Source of the DNA: Coffea arabica
Taxonomy: Eukaryota > Streptophyta > Magnoliopsida > Gentianales > Rubiaceae
Direction of reading: 5' to 3'
NCBI RefSeq assembly: GCF_036785885.1
Contig: NC_092322.1
Span: 13,042,466 to 13,106,465 of the forward strand
Length of the DNA stretch: 64,000 nt
Made by a program: the position numbers and the translations under genes. The notes below the pieces were generated by a model. That model saw nothing but the letters and a program-made list of their open reading frames with translations, ran no database searches and had not been told where the DNA came from. Positions 49,426-61,700 of the stretch are shown here, piece after piece (position 1 is the first letter of the stretch; each line of letters begins with the position of its first letter).

Positions 49426-50140
49426 TGGAAAATGACCTGTTTCATCCTTTACATTTCGTAAAAATATTTTTTTCGTCCCTCACTTTTAAAATAAAACAAA
49501 TTCATCCCTGACATTTAAAAATTAAAACTATTACATTTCTAAACCTAATTTTCAATCTGAATCAAACCATTCAATAGCCCAGTAATAAATTTCGAAAATA
49601 GAATTGACAGATCACTCGGTCAATTTCATCATATTCACATGACATTTATTAAACCAAAAAAATAAAAATTATAACATAAAAGGCCATTCTTTATCTTGGA
49701 ATAGTGGGATTTTTTTTTGGTAAATCTTTTCATACACCGTTAGTATATCCGCTTGCGAATGTAGATGTGTATCATAAATATAAAATTTGGTGTTTAAATT
49801 TAAATTGAAATGATATGACGGTACATAAAACAGTCAGTGTATACAATGATAATGTAGGAAAGATTAATCTTTCTTTTTTATGTTATAATTTTTTCTTTTT
49901 TCTTTTTTGGTTCATTAAATTTTATATGAATATCAAGTTGAATTAACCAAATGATCTACCAATTACACTCCCAAAATTTGTAATCAGGTTGATTGGTGGT
50001 TTGATTCAGATTGAAATTTGGGTTCAGGGATGTAAGAACTTCAGTTTTTAAATGTCAAGGATGAAATTGGTTCGTTTTAAAAGTGAGGGACGAAAAAAAT
50101 ATTTTTGTGAAATGTAAAAGATAAAACCGATCATTTTCCC
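49426..50140. mobile_element. Mutator-like MITE, copy 2
   Basis: 715 bp with a perfect 9-bp duplication TAACTGGAT (49,417-49,425 and 50,141-50,149) and inverted ends GGAAAATGACC / GATCATTTTCCC. Long inverted repeats extend inward. Same family as 1,080-1,804 but inverted. Inserted at the end of the copia relic. Confidence 0.85.
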
Positions 50141-50187
50141 TAACTGGATAGTTGTTAGAAACATTCATTTCCACCCCTACTACTCGT

Positions 50188-50681
50188 TGAAAAAAGGGCA
50201 AATTACATTTTATCTCCCTATAGTTTAGTGTTTTTGTACATAACCCTTTTATGATTTCAAAAGTTATACATAATCCCCTTATGGTTTGAATTAAAGTGTC
50301 AAAGTAATGGAAATGATCATTTATAATAGAACCTTTTAAAATCTCAAAACTACCATTGTTTAAAAATTAAAATCGCTGAATTAACCAAAATATGTAAACA
50401 TAATATACGTGATGCACTAACCCGTATAATTTTATGTTTACCATATAACCCCCGTATAATTTTTAAAATATACACATAACCCTCCAGTGGTTAATAAATA
50501 ATTTTCAACTTTACATAAGGGTATTTTTGACATTTTAGGTAACTCTATTATGGATTACAAATTCCGTTACTTTGACACTTTAATCCAAATCATGAAGGGG
50601 TTATGTATTGTTTTTTAAATCATAGGGATTATGCACAAAAACACTAAACCACAGAGGGTTAAAGTGTAATTTGCCCTTAAA
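50188..50681. mobile_element. foldback MITE with ~110-bp terminal inverted repeats
   Basis: The left arm begins GGGCAAATTACATTTTATC and ends near AAAGTGTCAAAGTAATGG. The right arm is its imperfect complement, ending GTGTAATTTGCCC. Together the arms could form a long hairpin. Flanking 9-mers match about 7 of 9. No coding sequence. Confidence 0.7.
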
Positions 50682-50689
50682 AAATCTTT

Positions 50690-51470
50690 GTAAATTTATA
50701 AAGAACTATTCTAACGATACTAATTGGGGATCGTTGGCATATCTAATGATATGCACAAAATCATTTTTATTTACCCACTTTTCTAAATTATCTTCACTCT
50801 TTATTAAAGGATTTTTCTAATCGAGTCCTAGAGTCCTATAGGCATACGTTAACACACCTAAATTACATTTAACTTACCATTCAACATTTATTAGAAAAAA
50901 AATTGTCAGCACTTAAAGCATTAACCAGACATTAGTTAGAAAAATTCATTTTCACCCTAGTACCCATAAGAAGAAAATCCTTAAAACTTTATAGATGGTT
51001 TTTCTAACGGGTACTAATTAGAGGATCATTAGTACATCTAATCATGCCTAAATTAGTCCACAAAATCATTCTGATTAAGATACTTTCCCAAATTAACTTC
51101 ACTCTTCTTTTTTTTTTTTGAAATAGATTTTCCTACTAGTTGCCAAATAGTGAAATTTATCATGTGAATGAATACACACAATCACAATTATTATATTTTA
51201 ATAAATTCATACGTGAGACCCCTCTTAACGGGTTAGACATTTATTAAAAAAATTCATTTTCATCCTAAGTCCCTAATACTCATAAAAAGAAAATCTTTAA
51301 AACTTTTCTAATGTGTACCAATTGGAGGATCATTAGTACATCTAAACGATACCAATTGAAGCATCATTAATACATTTAATCATACCTAAATTAGTCCACA
51401 AAATCATTCCGATTAAAATACATTCCCAAATTAATTTCACTCTTTTTTTCTAAAATAAAATTTTCTAATA
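50690..51470 (+). repeat. degenerate ~300-bp tandem repeats
   Basis: Three diverged copies start near 50,690, 50,975 and 51,290. Each holds AAAATC(C/T)TT.AAA, then a GGTACTAATTGGAGGATC-like block, an AAATTAGTCCACAAAATC block and CAAATTAA.TTCACTC. Related short pieces occur near 12,955 and 24,770 in the GH17 units. No coding sequence. Confidence 0.65.
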
Positions 51471-51479
51471 ATTATCGAA

Positions 51480-51995
51480 ATGAGTGAATACTTACTGTGT
51501 AAATACACACAATCACAATTCTTGCATTCCTATAAACTCACGCGGTGTCACAATTCTTACGTTCCAATAAAGAATAAACTAACACGTGAGACCGCTCTTA
51601 ACGCATGCCCCTATACCAAAAAAAAAGGGAAAACTGGGGCCTTCATCCTTCATTTCTTGACAAAATCCTTTCTGTCCTTATCTCCCACACTTCCGGACTA
51701 CGTTGCCATAAGCGGCCGGTAGCCAGTTCCCAGTTCACCAAAACTTCTCTCACTCACTGGTAAGATATGAAGCACAATATTCATGTATCTGCATACTGTT
51801 ATTTATGCTTCTTGAATTGTTATTCGGGTTATTCATGAAATTCCGAGACTTCACTGATTTTTTTTCGCCGTTTCAGTTGGTTCTTTTTTGGTCTTTAAAC
51901 TTTTATTTGTTATCTTTTTTCTTTTTGGCTTTTGGTTTTTTGGTGTTGGGAACTGATTGTTATAGGGTGAGAGAGAGAGAAGGTGTGGATTGGCA
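51480..51995 (+). promoter_or_regulatory. promoter and 5' UTR region of the S-adenosylmethionine carrier gene
   Basis: Sequence immediately upstream of the start codon at 51,996, with a GA-rich leader (GAGAGAGAGAGAAGG) just before it. An intron may lie in the 5' UTR (GTAAGAT at 51,761, TTATAG at 51,960-51,965). The transcription start is not determined. Confidence 0.4.
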
Positions 51996-54900
51996 ATGGG
52001 TCCTTTGACGTTAGCTTTGGATGCCAAGAACTGCTCCCCCTCCTCAGGTAAATTAATTTTTCAATTCTGCATTTCAATTTTAATGCCCAATTATATGTAT
52101 ATGTGCAGATGAAATTATGATTATCAGTTTTATATTGTGTTACAATTCTTTGTAGCCTGTCAATTTTCAAATAGTTTGTTTAGCTGAACTACCATATAGG
52201 TTACTCTGTCTGTGTGTGTGTGTTTTTTTTCCTTTTTGGGTTTACTACTAAAATTGTAAACTTTAATGCCCTTGCAACTCATTATGTGGGCTTTTTACGG
52301 GAAGGAAAATGGTAATTATGTTTTTTTTAATCCCTGTTATCATTTGTTAAATGTGTTGGTGAATTATCCTGTTGCACTGTTGTTGTATTTGTATGGTTGT
52401 TGCAATTTAGATGCAATGACACGAAAAAGGTACTTGCTTGATATAGTAGGTCTTGAATAATCAACATAATGAGAATTGGAAGGTAGAAATTTGTGCATAA
52501 CAAAGAGAAAAGTATAAATAAAAACCATTGTGGATTAGTATTATAGTTTTCTAGAATAACCTGTGCTAGCTGGAAGATAGGTACCTTTGTAAGATATACA
52601 TCTAGAAGAGCATATTAATGACAATTAATTTCTTGAAAGTGTAGAGTTTATGCCAATAGTGATGTAGCGTCATTTCCATCAGTAATTAGGGGGCACCAAA
52701 TGTATAGAATTTCATAGCTTAAGTTTGTCTGGAATACCATTTAGAACAGTTTAAGAAAAGGTACTAAACTGGGAGTGGTGATAAAATGTAAGCCTTGAAC
52801 AGGGGTAGATATGAGCAGTAGAAAGTAGTCACTTTTTACTGTATTGCACAAGGTGTTGGTTGTTATTAGCAATTGCATAGTTTCATTTTAAGCTAGACTA
52901 GGCAATTGGTAATGTTCCAAACAAATGTCAGAATTTACTTTAGTTAATTATGTAGTAATGCTCTAGGTTCTGGGATGATATGAGGAAAACCATTTTACTC
53001 AGGAAAGTTCCCATGTTTCATATGCCGATTTTATTGATTTATTTCCTTCTATTTTGTCAATCTTGTTTGAGCAGGCAATCTGGTTTTGCAGATAGATCCA
53101 ATGGGAAAATTCAAAATGTCCAGTTCAATCCAAAGAGGTTTTTTGCATCAATAAGCACACAAGAACAGAAGCCATTTGATTTCTTTCGTACTTTAGTTGG
53201 TAAGCCCAAACTCAAGTATTCATATTTTGGTCATGACTTTATTGAAATGCGCATTATTGCTGTTCTGTAGGTGGGATCAAGAAACTTCTCGAATGGCCCC
53301 AATTTATTGAGAAGAAAGTTAGATAAAATGCTATTTAGTTGTTAATAGAGCAGGATTGGCCAACTTGGGCGAATCAATAGGTGTCATGTTATTACTGCAG
53401 ATGAATCCTTTGAATTTTGTGTCTTTGGATAAAAGCTTTCTAGGAATGAAAATGTGGCATCCAAATCATTATTAATATCCCTGCACTCCACCCCAAATGA
53501 GTGTCTTAACATATCACTTAACTGGACTCTATGTACGATGGGTGAGAAACAGCATTTTATTTTTCCATTTATATTTTCTTGAAATAAGGGTGATAAAAAA
53601 GATTGATAATGATGTGTTCTGGGAATTCAACTCACAGATTTTTCTCACAATATATTATTAGCCAATATCCCCTTTCCTTTTGTATGGAGCTTTAAAGTTT
53701 AACGCAATGCATCTGTGAAAATTGTTGCCTTTTGCAATACTTTTTAGGAGCTAATCACAACCAATTTTTTTTATAAAAATTGGCTACTTCTTTATCTTTT
53801 TCCTGTTCATATAAACTTTCTCCTTTGATGCATTTAAGCTGAATTTTTTAAACTACTGCACTTCTGATACCACAGAAATTTGTGCAGATGGTGTTATAGC
53901 AGGAGGCACAGCAGGCGTTGTTGTTGAGACTGCGTTGTACCCTATTGATACTATAAAGACTCGGTTGCAGGCAGGTGAACTATTTGAAGCACTTAAGCGG
54001 ATCCAAATTAAGATGGAAAACAAATGATCATAGTTTCTCATAGTGTCATAAGCAGATGCCTTGCACTCTTAGCTTAGATGTACATTATGTTTTCTGACTT
54101 GCAGTTCTTGCTGCAGTACTAATCTAAGATTTAGATGTTTGTGAAGAGATTTGATGACAGTTATTTTCTTTGGAAGGAACAAATTGAAAATTGTGATATC
54201 TTAGCTTAAGAATTTGTTTGGTTGGGGGTGAAGGAGTAATATATGGTAAAATGCATTTATATTTGACCGCTTCTAAAACATTGATTAGACTGCTTAGCTG
54301 ATGAAAATTAACTAGGGAAACATCTTGTTTCTTGGTCTATTGTGATATATGCTGCAAACTTTTGGGCTGATTTGTTCATTGTACTAATGAGAGATGTTTG
54401 GTTTCTTTTTCTCTCCCTCTTTTTTCTGTATTATCCAATCTGTAGTAGCAGAAGAAAGTTCCTCAGTTATAAATTTTGTGTGTTACATATTGAAACAGGT
54501 AAAAGTCCATGTTAATGTGTAACAGAAACAGAAAATACTTGTTCGTTAATACTTTATGTTGCGTAGGCCCTATTGTGAGGAAAAAAGAAAGTGAGATTTT
54601 CGAATATGATTTCTTCCATTAGGATTCAAATTCTTGGGACAAAGTGCTCCCTATGTTTACTGTCAATATCATGTTATGATTTCTGTTAATAATGATACGT
54701 GTAGGCTGCTCAAGGAGGAGGAAAAATAAATCTTAGAGGCCTGTATTCTGGATTGACTGGTAACCTTGCTGGAGTCCTGCCGTAAGTTCTTATAAAATTC
54801 CATGACTTGATAATTTTTGTATTATATGGTATTGCACTTGCTAATCAAATAGCTAATAACATTTTGTATGTTGAACGGATGAAATCTTGGCCAGTGGCCC

Positions 54901-57225
54901 CATCCTTAATTTTTACGGATGAACTTTTGCTTTTGCAATTTTTTGTTTGTTCAGATTTGATTTTAACAATTAATGGATCTATGGATGCCACCGCTACTTT
55001 ACACACTTGTTGTATCTACAGGGCATCTGCTGTTTTTGTTGGTGTATATGAACCCACAAAGCAAAAATTGCTGAAGCTTTTCCCTGAAAAGTTCAGTGCA
55101 GTTGCTCATCTGGTAAGGCTTATATCTTGTGGCACTTTTTATTGATCTTGAAACAGCTCTGGTCATTAATATAACCTTTAAATGCAGATGTTTAACCTAC
55201 AAAGAAAGGACTTGAATTGATAAATTTCATGTAAAATATAGGCTGTAAAGGGTTGTGTAACAAATTTCGATTCCTGAGAAAATTTAGTAAGTGTTATTTC
55301 AAATGGTGCCATAATACCTGATAAATGTGCCAGATAACTTCAGTCGGATATTTTGTAATTTTAGCAATTCTGATCTGTAGGTGCACCACTGTACTTCAGA
55401 ACAAAGGCCTTATCTTTTTACATAGATTTCTTCTGGTAGCCTAATTAAGCTCATTGTGTTCTTCTGCAATCTTTTTATCCTAGTTCATAGTAGAAAGATT
55501 CTTACTTTTGGTTCAAGGCGTTTCTACTACTTGTCTGGAGAACCCAAAAGTTGGAGTGTCCCTTGGCCCAAACTTTGTTTGTCGCTTTATCACTTGACCT
55601 ATGAAACTTTTTGAGTTCATTTTGTTTGGCATGGTGGTTGTGGCATTGGACCTAATTGGCATCTACAAATGTCAGAATGACTTATACCTTTGACCTACAT
55701 TACTCAACAACAATATTCCCATTAACGTGTTTTTTCTTTTGAAATTCCTGATAACTGTTGATTGAGACCAAAACTTGCTTTGTGAAATGAAGTGGATTGT
55801 GTCACCTGAATTTTGGATATTAGCTGAGTCCCTATAAGTTTGATAACTGTTTGGATGACATTTTATGCTCGAGGTGATTGTGTTGTAGCCTTTTCCCCGG
55901 TTTGTTTATGAGGTGCTAAATGTGTAGACAGCTGGGGCCATTGGAGGTATTGCAGCTTCTCTTATTCGTGTTCCAACAGAGGTACATGAGTTTATATTCG
56001 TTTTCTTGCTGTTCGTGCATAGCCTTAAATTTTCATTTTCATTTTGCGTTGGTAAATTTTCTTTGTATCTTGAAAGTGTAGGTTGTCAAGCAACGAATGC
56101 AGACTAGACAATTTGCTTCTCCACCTGATGCTGTTCGTTTAATCATTTCCAAGGAAGGTTTTAGAGGTCTTTATGCGGTAATATACCTGCTCTATCCAAT
56201 ACTTCAGAGGAAAATCAATTTTCCTTACAACCATATAGTGTTGAGATGTTCATTCCATCCCTTTTCCAATGATTAATGATGTTTTTATATATCTAGAGGA
56301 TTGCTAAGCTGTGATTAGGTACTCTATGCAGATATACGTTGTGTATAATTCTCAGAAGCTTTAATCTTTGACAATAGTAGTGTTTTAGGACGGGTTTTTC
56401 TTCTTACTCTTCTGCATGGGTTTTTAACTTTTATATCCTGAACTTGTAGGGATATAAATCATTTTTACTGAGAGATTTGCCATTTGATGCAATCCAGTTC
56501 TGCATCTATGAACAGCTTCGAATAGGCTACAAGATGGCAGTAAGTTACTTTATACAGAAAGAGACTTGATGAATTGTTTTGCTTATCGGATGAGGATGAA
56601 TTCACCTCTATAGTGCTTCCCGCACAAAAATATATTAGCTGATTTTTCCTGCTTGTTCTTGTTTATCTCTTAATCTAATGTGCAATTGATAAACTATGTC
56701 ATGCTATGTTGTTAAGCTGTTTCTCTTTTTCCATGTTTAATCATATATAGTGCACCTTATGAGTTTGCTTTGTGGTTTAACTAAATGATAACTAAACAAA
56801 TTTCTTGATACCAAGACGCTCATAATTTGGTCTGAGTTGTGTTTTTAAACAATACTGCTTCTGTAAACACCTTTTCTGTGGTGTGCTTTTGACCAGGCAA
56901 AGAGGGATTTGAATGATCCTGAGAATGCTGCAATTGGTGCTTTTGCTGGTAATTTCATTTCCTAATAGCCTGCTTCTGGATCTCTTGTATTTAGATGCGT
57001 CTTGGTGTGCACTTTGCAGAATACGAACTCAATTTGTTACCCAAGAAATAGTTTTTCTCCTGCTGGAGAATTTGAAATTAGTAGAAGATTGTACCGGTAT
57101 AGTCATTTTTGTGATTAATGCACAAAATGTAAAGACTGTTCTTGGATTTCTGGTTGCCTAGAATTATTTGCTTAGTGCTCGACATTACATTCTGCAATGA
57201 AGATTACCACCTAATTATGTACACT

Positions 57226-57256
<31 letters not shown>

Positions 57257-57789
57257 GCGCCCTAACTGGAGCTATAACTACACCATTGGACGTGATCAAG
57301 ACAAGGTTAATGGTCCAGGTTCGTTTATAAGTGTATGTTTTGTTATTTTCTCTCTTGCTCAACCGTTCTCTTCTTCATGAACATCGAGGGAATGTTCAGT
57401 CGGGTTACCTGCATAATGAATTTGTTCCGTTTGCTGGTATGATATGTTAATCTGCATGCTCTACAGGGATCAACGAACCAGTATCGAGGCGTATTTGATT
57501 GCGTGCAGGCTATAGTAAGGGAAGAAGGGCCTCCTGCTCTTTTAAAGGTACGAGTGTTTGTGCCAGTGGATAGAAGTGTAGTTCTTGTTGTTAAATGGGA
57601 AGCCTGGCATATGAAATATGGTAATTAATTGTTGCTCTTAACTTTAAATCCTTGCAGGGCTTCGGGCCAAGAGTGTTGTGGATAGGCATTGGTGGTTCAA
57701 TATTCTTTGGTGTTCTTGAGAGCGCGAAGCGTTTTCTATCCCAGAGGCATAACACTAGTGATAAATCTCTGGACAAAAAGCAGGAGTGA
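51996..57789 (+). CDS. SAMC1: mitochondrial/plastid S-adenosylmethionine carrier (SAMC-like), 12 exons
   Basis: A mitochondrial carrier family protein expected to exchange cytosolic S-adenosylmethionine for S-adenosylhomocysteine across organelle inner membranes. Exons: 51,996-52,047; 53,075-53,201; 53,888-53,970; 54,705-54,781; 55,022-55,112; 55,928-55,981; 56,082-56,177; 56,450-56,539; 56,897-56,948; 57,257-57,318; 57,467-57,547; 57,658-57,789. Starts MGPLTLALDAKNCS. The three carrier signatures are PIDTIKTRLQ, PTEVVKQRMQ and PLDVIKTRLM. The C-terminus is WIGIGGSIFFGVLESAKR. Exons 2-12 join in frame and match the plant SAMC family end to end. Two oddities: exon 1 (52 nt) to exon 2 is out of phase by one base with the visible GT and AG sites, and intron 3 uses a GC donor. 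For exon 3 an upstream acceptor (53,876) would add four residues (EICA). Exon 10 is preceded by an (AT)n tract. Confidence 0.92.
57227..57252 (+). repeat. (AT)n microsatellite at a splice acceptor
   Basis: About 13 AT units directly upstream of the ATGTAG acceptor of carrier exon 10, replacing the usual pyrimidine tract. Confidence 0.9.
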
Positions 57790-58720
57790 AAGGTTAATTT
57801 TTGTTGCAATGCGTTAGGGTCCCCTGCTTGTTTTTGGATCGAAAGTTCATAAACAGAGAAATATAACCGAAGTTCTTAACAAGAAATTTTATTTGAACTT
57901 TACGCCAATCGATTTTGTCCTAATTCTCTTGCTGTTCTTTTTAATTTTTTGAATGTGGTAATTCTTTGTTCATATTGAATCTAAGAAACAAATAATTTCT
58001 TTATCTCATTTAAAGGAAAAATCCTTTTATGGCAGCAAAATTCATGTGAAACTAACATGAACTGTTGTGGTGGAATGCGTTGCTGTATCCAGATTTCCAT
58101 AGCGCAGAACCTGGTACCATTATAGTCCAGGTTAGACGTTAATTACCTCATCAAACTACTCTCAAAATCCATATTGCTATTCTTCTAACTGATAATGGAG
58201 CAAATTGTACACTTCAATCTCAATTTGTTTCAATCAAACAAAAATATGGCCTCTTAACTGATAATTATGCCTCGAGTACCTCAAGAAAAACCAGCCAATT
58301 CAGATAAATTTCACTTCAAATATCTATGTACATATTGTACAGTTCTCATCATGTACATTTCTTACAGGCCAAAATTTCACTCGTACACTCAAATCAGCTC
58401 GCCCCAGTATGAAAAAGTTGGGGGAAAAGTTTTTTTTTTTTTTTTAAATGATGCCGAAACTGCATTATATTCACAAGATTTCTGTAAAAAAAACAACCTG
58501 CCTAGTCTTCATCAAGGATTGATGCTGCTTCTACTTGGCTATCTTGGAGAAAACTCCAAACTCATTGTTAGTACATGATGTTGATTTCTTGGCATGCTTT
58601 GCTTGGTGCTGTTCACAGAGAATTGCAGGAGATCTGTCGTGATGATATCATAATGCAGCACCGCTAAAATCGTGTTCAAGATCTCAAGGATCCAATTTCA
58701 AGTGATTCATGCCCAAATTT
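57790..58720. other. convergent intergenic region
   Basis: Lies between the stop codon of the carrier (plus strand) and the stop codon of the spatacsin gene (minus strand). It should contain both 3' UTRs. AATAAA-like polyadenylation signals were not assigned. No supported gene. Confidence 0.6.
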
Positions 58721-61700
58721 TCACATCAAAGGGAGATAAGCTCCTCCATGCCCTTTCCTCAAGACAAGTGGCCCAGCATTTTCAGGAACCTTATCCAACG
58801 CATTGTTACATGAATCAATAACATCAATAAACCCGGTGGCTGTCGTAGCCAACTGCAGCCGCAACCTCAAGTCCCTAGTCCTTTTCAGCAAACATCTGAA
58901 TGACCTACCAAGGTACTTCGCCCACTCAGCTGGCAGCCCTCCGCCAGTCAGCCACACGGAAAACTGGGATTGGTCCCACCTGGCAGCAACCTCAGCCCTA
59001 TAAAATCTTGCAAGCTCAACAAGCATTGAGGGCTGGAGAGGGAGTACAGCAACAAACTCGGCCATAAACTGTTCAGTGAGTTCTGGTTTGAGCATTTGGT
59101 TCCAAAGCACCAGGGCCCACTCGCTTGGCTGGTTAAGACCATAGGCTTCAGCAACGACTAGTGCCTCTTGGAAACGAGATTGCTCAACTAGTGCTCTTCG
59201 TGCATTAGTTTCAGAAAGATTGAGCCATTGCAAATCTGGCATTCGAATCTGAAGAGAGAGGAGTGATGCCTGAGCGCAAGCTTTGCGTGTTTTATTGCCA
59301 GCATCAATGGAGGAGTGAACTTCAGCAGCTTCAATAAAATACCGCATAGATTCCAGTAGATCATCAGTCTGATCTTTGTCATAACGGAGGAACCATTGAT
59401 GAGAAGATTGCTCTGCACGTGACTCAAGGAGAGCAGCAGTTTCGTGCTTCATGTCAAAGTGATTATAAACCTGAAAGAAAGCCGGGAACAGGATATCAAG
59501 CACGAAGTAAGTAGGAACTGCACAGGATAAGCTTTTCAGATGTACCAAGCAAGAAATGGAGAATCAGATGTTTTCAATTGGTGAAGAAATGAAATGGAGA
59601 GGGAGAGAAGCTAAACCAACAATTGCAATGAAACAACAGAAACTGCAATTTACTTTATGCTAATAATTAGCTCATCTTTAAGAAGATTATAAATAATTAC
59701 CATGGCAAATGCATCTAGATCATGGGGGTTGAATTGCTGGAGTGATGTAAGAACAGCCATACGAAATCCTCTAACTGCTTCAGCAGTGCCTGTATTTGCA
59801 TCTGCAGCAGCAGAATACTTTTGAAGAAGAAGATCAAGTTGACCATTTTCAATAAGGATTCCGAGTATGAAATTCAGCGCATGGAAATTTCCGACTCCAG
59901 TTATTAAACGAGCCAAGCACGTGAAATCACCCTCAGATACATAAGCTTCTACCCTGGTTGCTGCAAGAGCTACAAGAACATCAACACCATCCAGGCATGC
60001 TGATGACTTGTAGAAGTGGTGGGACAGTATCAGAAGCTCAACCTGAAAAATCAGTTCCAAATAATTAAATGTTGACCTCCGGCATAGGAACCCTTTTTAA
60101 AATTTTTTTCTTCATCAATCTCAAAGTAAGGTACACTTAATACCTTCAAGGTCACTTACAAGAAACAAGTCAAAGAATTCAAGCTTTTAGAAAATTAACT
60201 ATGAACTTTTGATTATTTGTCAAACTACAAGTGCTGTACTTTGTGGTGAAGACTTATCTTTAAGTCCATTTCTTTCCTGTTTAAATATGAACTTCACAAT
60301 TTACTGACAATCTGACAGAATCTTTGAAGCATGTTGACACTCAGTAATTTCTCAGCAAATTACCTACTCCTGTGCTGCACTTCAGCAAAGTCTATGTAGT
60401 GCTAGTTCTTCATGTGTTAAATATTAGACATACTGTCTACAGGCCCAGCAATAAGAACAGTAACAGGATTTATGGTAACAGAAACATATTGACAAAGGTG
60501 TCAATAACAATCTAAATAGAATTCAAAGCTTAGCAAAAGGAGGAACATGGAAAAGGTACTCTCTTTTACTACATTTATCTATCTTGCAAATACAGCTGAA
60601 AGAACATTTGAGGAATGAGGTGATTATTATTCAACAAACAACACTAACAACCCCTTGGCCAGGCATCCCCGCCCCCGTGGGCAAAAAAAAAAATCTTTTT
60701 TTTTTCCAGTTGTGTAGGAGAAAAGCAGGATTCTAACATGCTTCTTATAAGGGAAGAATTGATGTGAAATATATGACGTTCAGTTTCTCCTCTTTTTCAC
60801 ACCCAAAATAGACAAATAACTTGGTCAAATACTACTGACTTCCATAAAATGAGGAAGGGTGAAAGTAGAGAATGAAAAGAGGCTCAAGCCAAGCATGGAA
60901 AAAACACCATTTAAATCACCTGAAACTTGACTGAGAGGACACCGCACAAATAATTCAATAAAGAGACAGTGCCAACAAGTTGTTCAATAAGGATGTAGAT
61001 CTTCCATTCACCAAAACTTAAAAAAAGAGGTTAACGCGCTAATTGCGATGATTTTATTCAGATGATCACACCTTGTTAATTCAATCCATAACCCATGAAA
61101 CAAATATTACATCCTTATATCTAGTCGCAAAATTGATGATTGTATCTTGGCAGCTTAGACCATAGGCCATCAAGTTTCACAAAGCAAAGCTCCAACATGT
61201 CAAAGTTTAGTTGCAACAGTCCTCCAACTTCAAATGAATTTATGCGCTCAATAGTATTCCTATCAATACTAAACTAACTGAACATTTCAGAATGAGAAAA
61301 TAAGGAAACAAATAAGGACGCGAAAAAGAATTTGACTAATTAAAAGGTAATTTAGAAGGGGAAAACATCAACATCCAAAGATAACACAGTATTTCATTTT
61401 TAGACTGGAGGTAGTTATTGCATATCAGATTATCATCCAAAATTAAGCTCACAAATCTAAAGGGAACTTTTATATTGTTTATGCAGAAGAAGCTAAAAAT
61501 AACAACAATTCGCATGCCAAAAAAAAAAAAAGAGGAAACCATTAAAAGACCAGAGCTGAGGATGAATAAAGTTTCCGTGTCACTATACTTGGCTAAAAAC
61601 TTCCACCTATGACCCAGACTCCAACTATTCTATTGAACGTAAAGTAAAACATTAGCAAGACACCATCCATCTTGTTAGTCATTATACACACTTTGAAAAC

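Noticed and set aside
52980-53270. In-frame ATG upstream of carrier exon 2 as an alternative start
   Set aside because: The upstream residues are hydrophobic intron translation; MGPLTLALD at 51,996 matches the known family N-terminus.
54807-55145. Open frame covering the intron between carrier exons 4 and 5
   Set aside because: It reads intron into exon 5; the exon is better defined by its GT-AG borders and family alignment.
58803-59003. Plus-strand frame over the last spatacsin exon
   Set aside because: Antisense shadow of the well-supported minus-strand exon.
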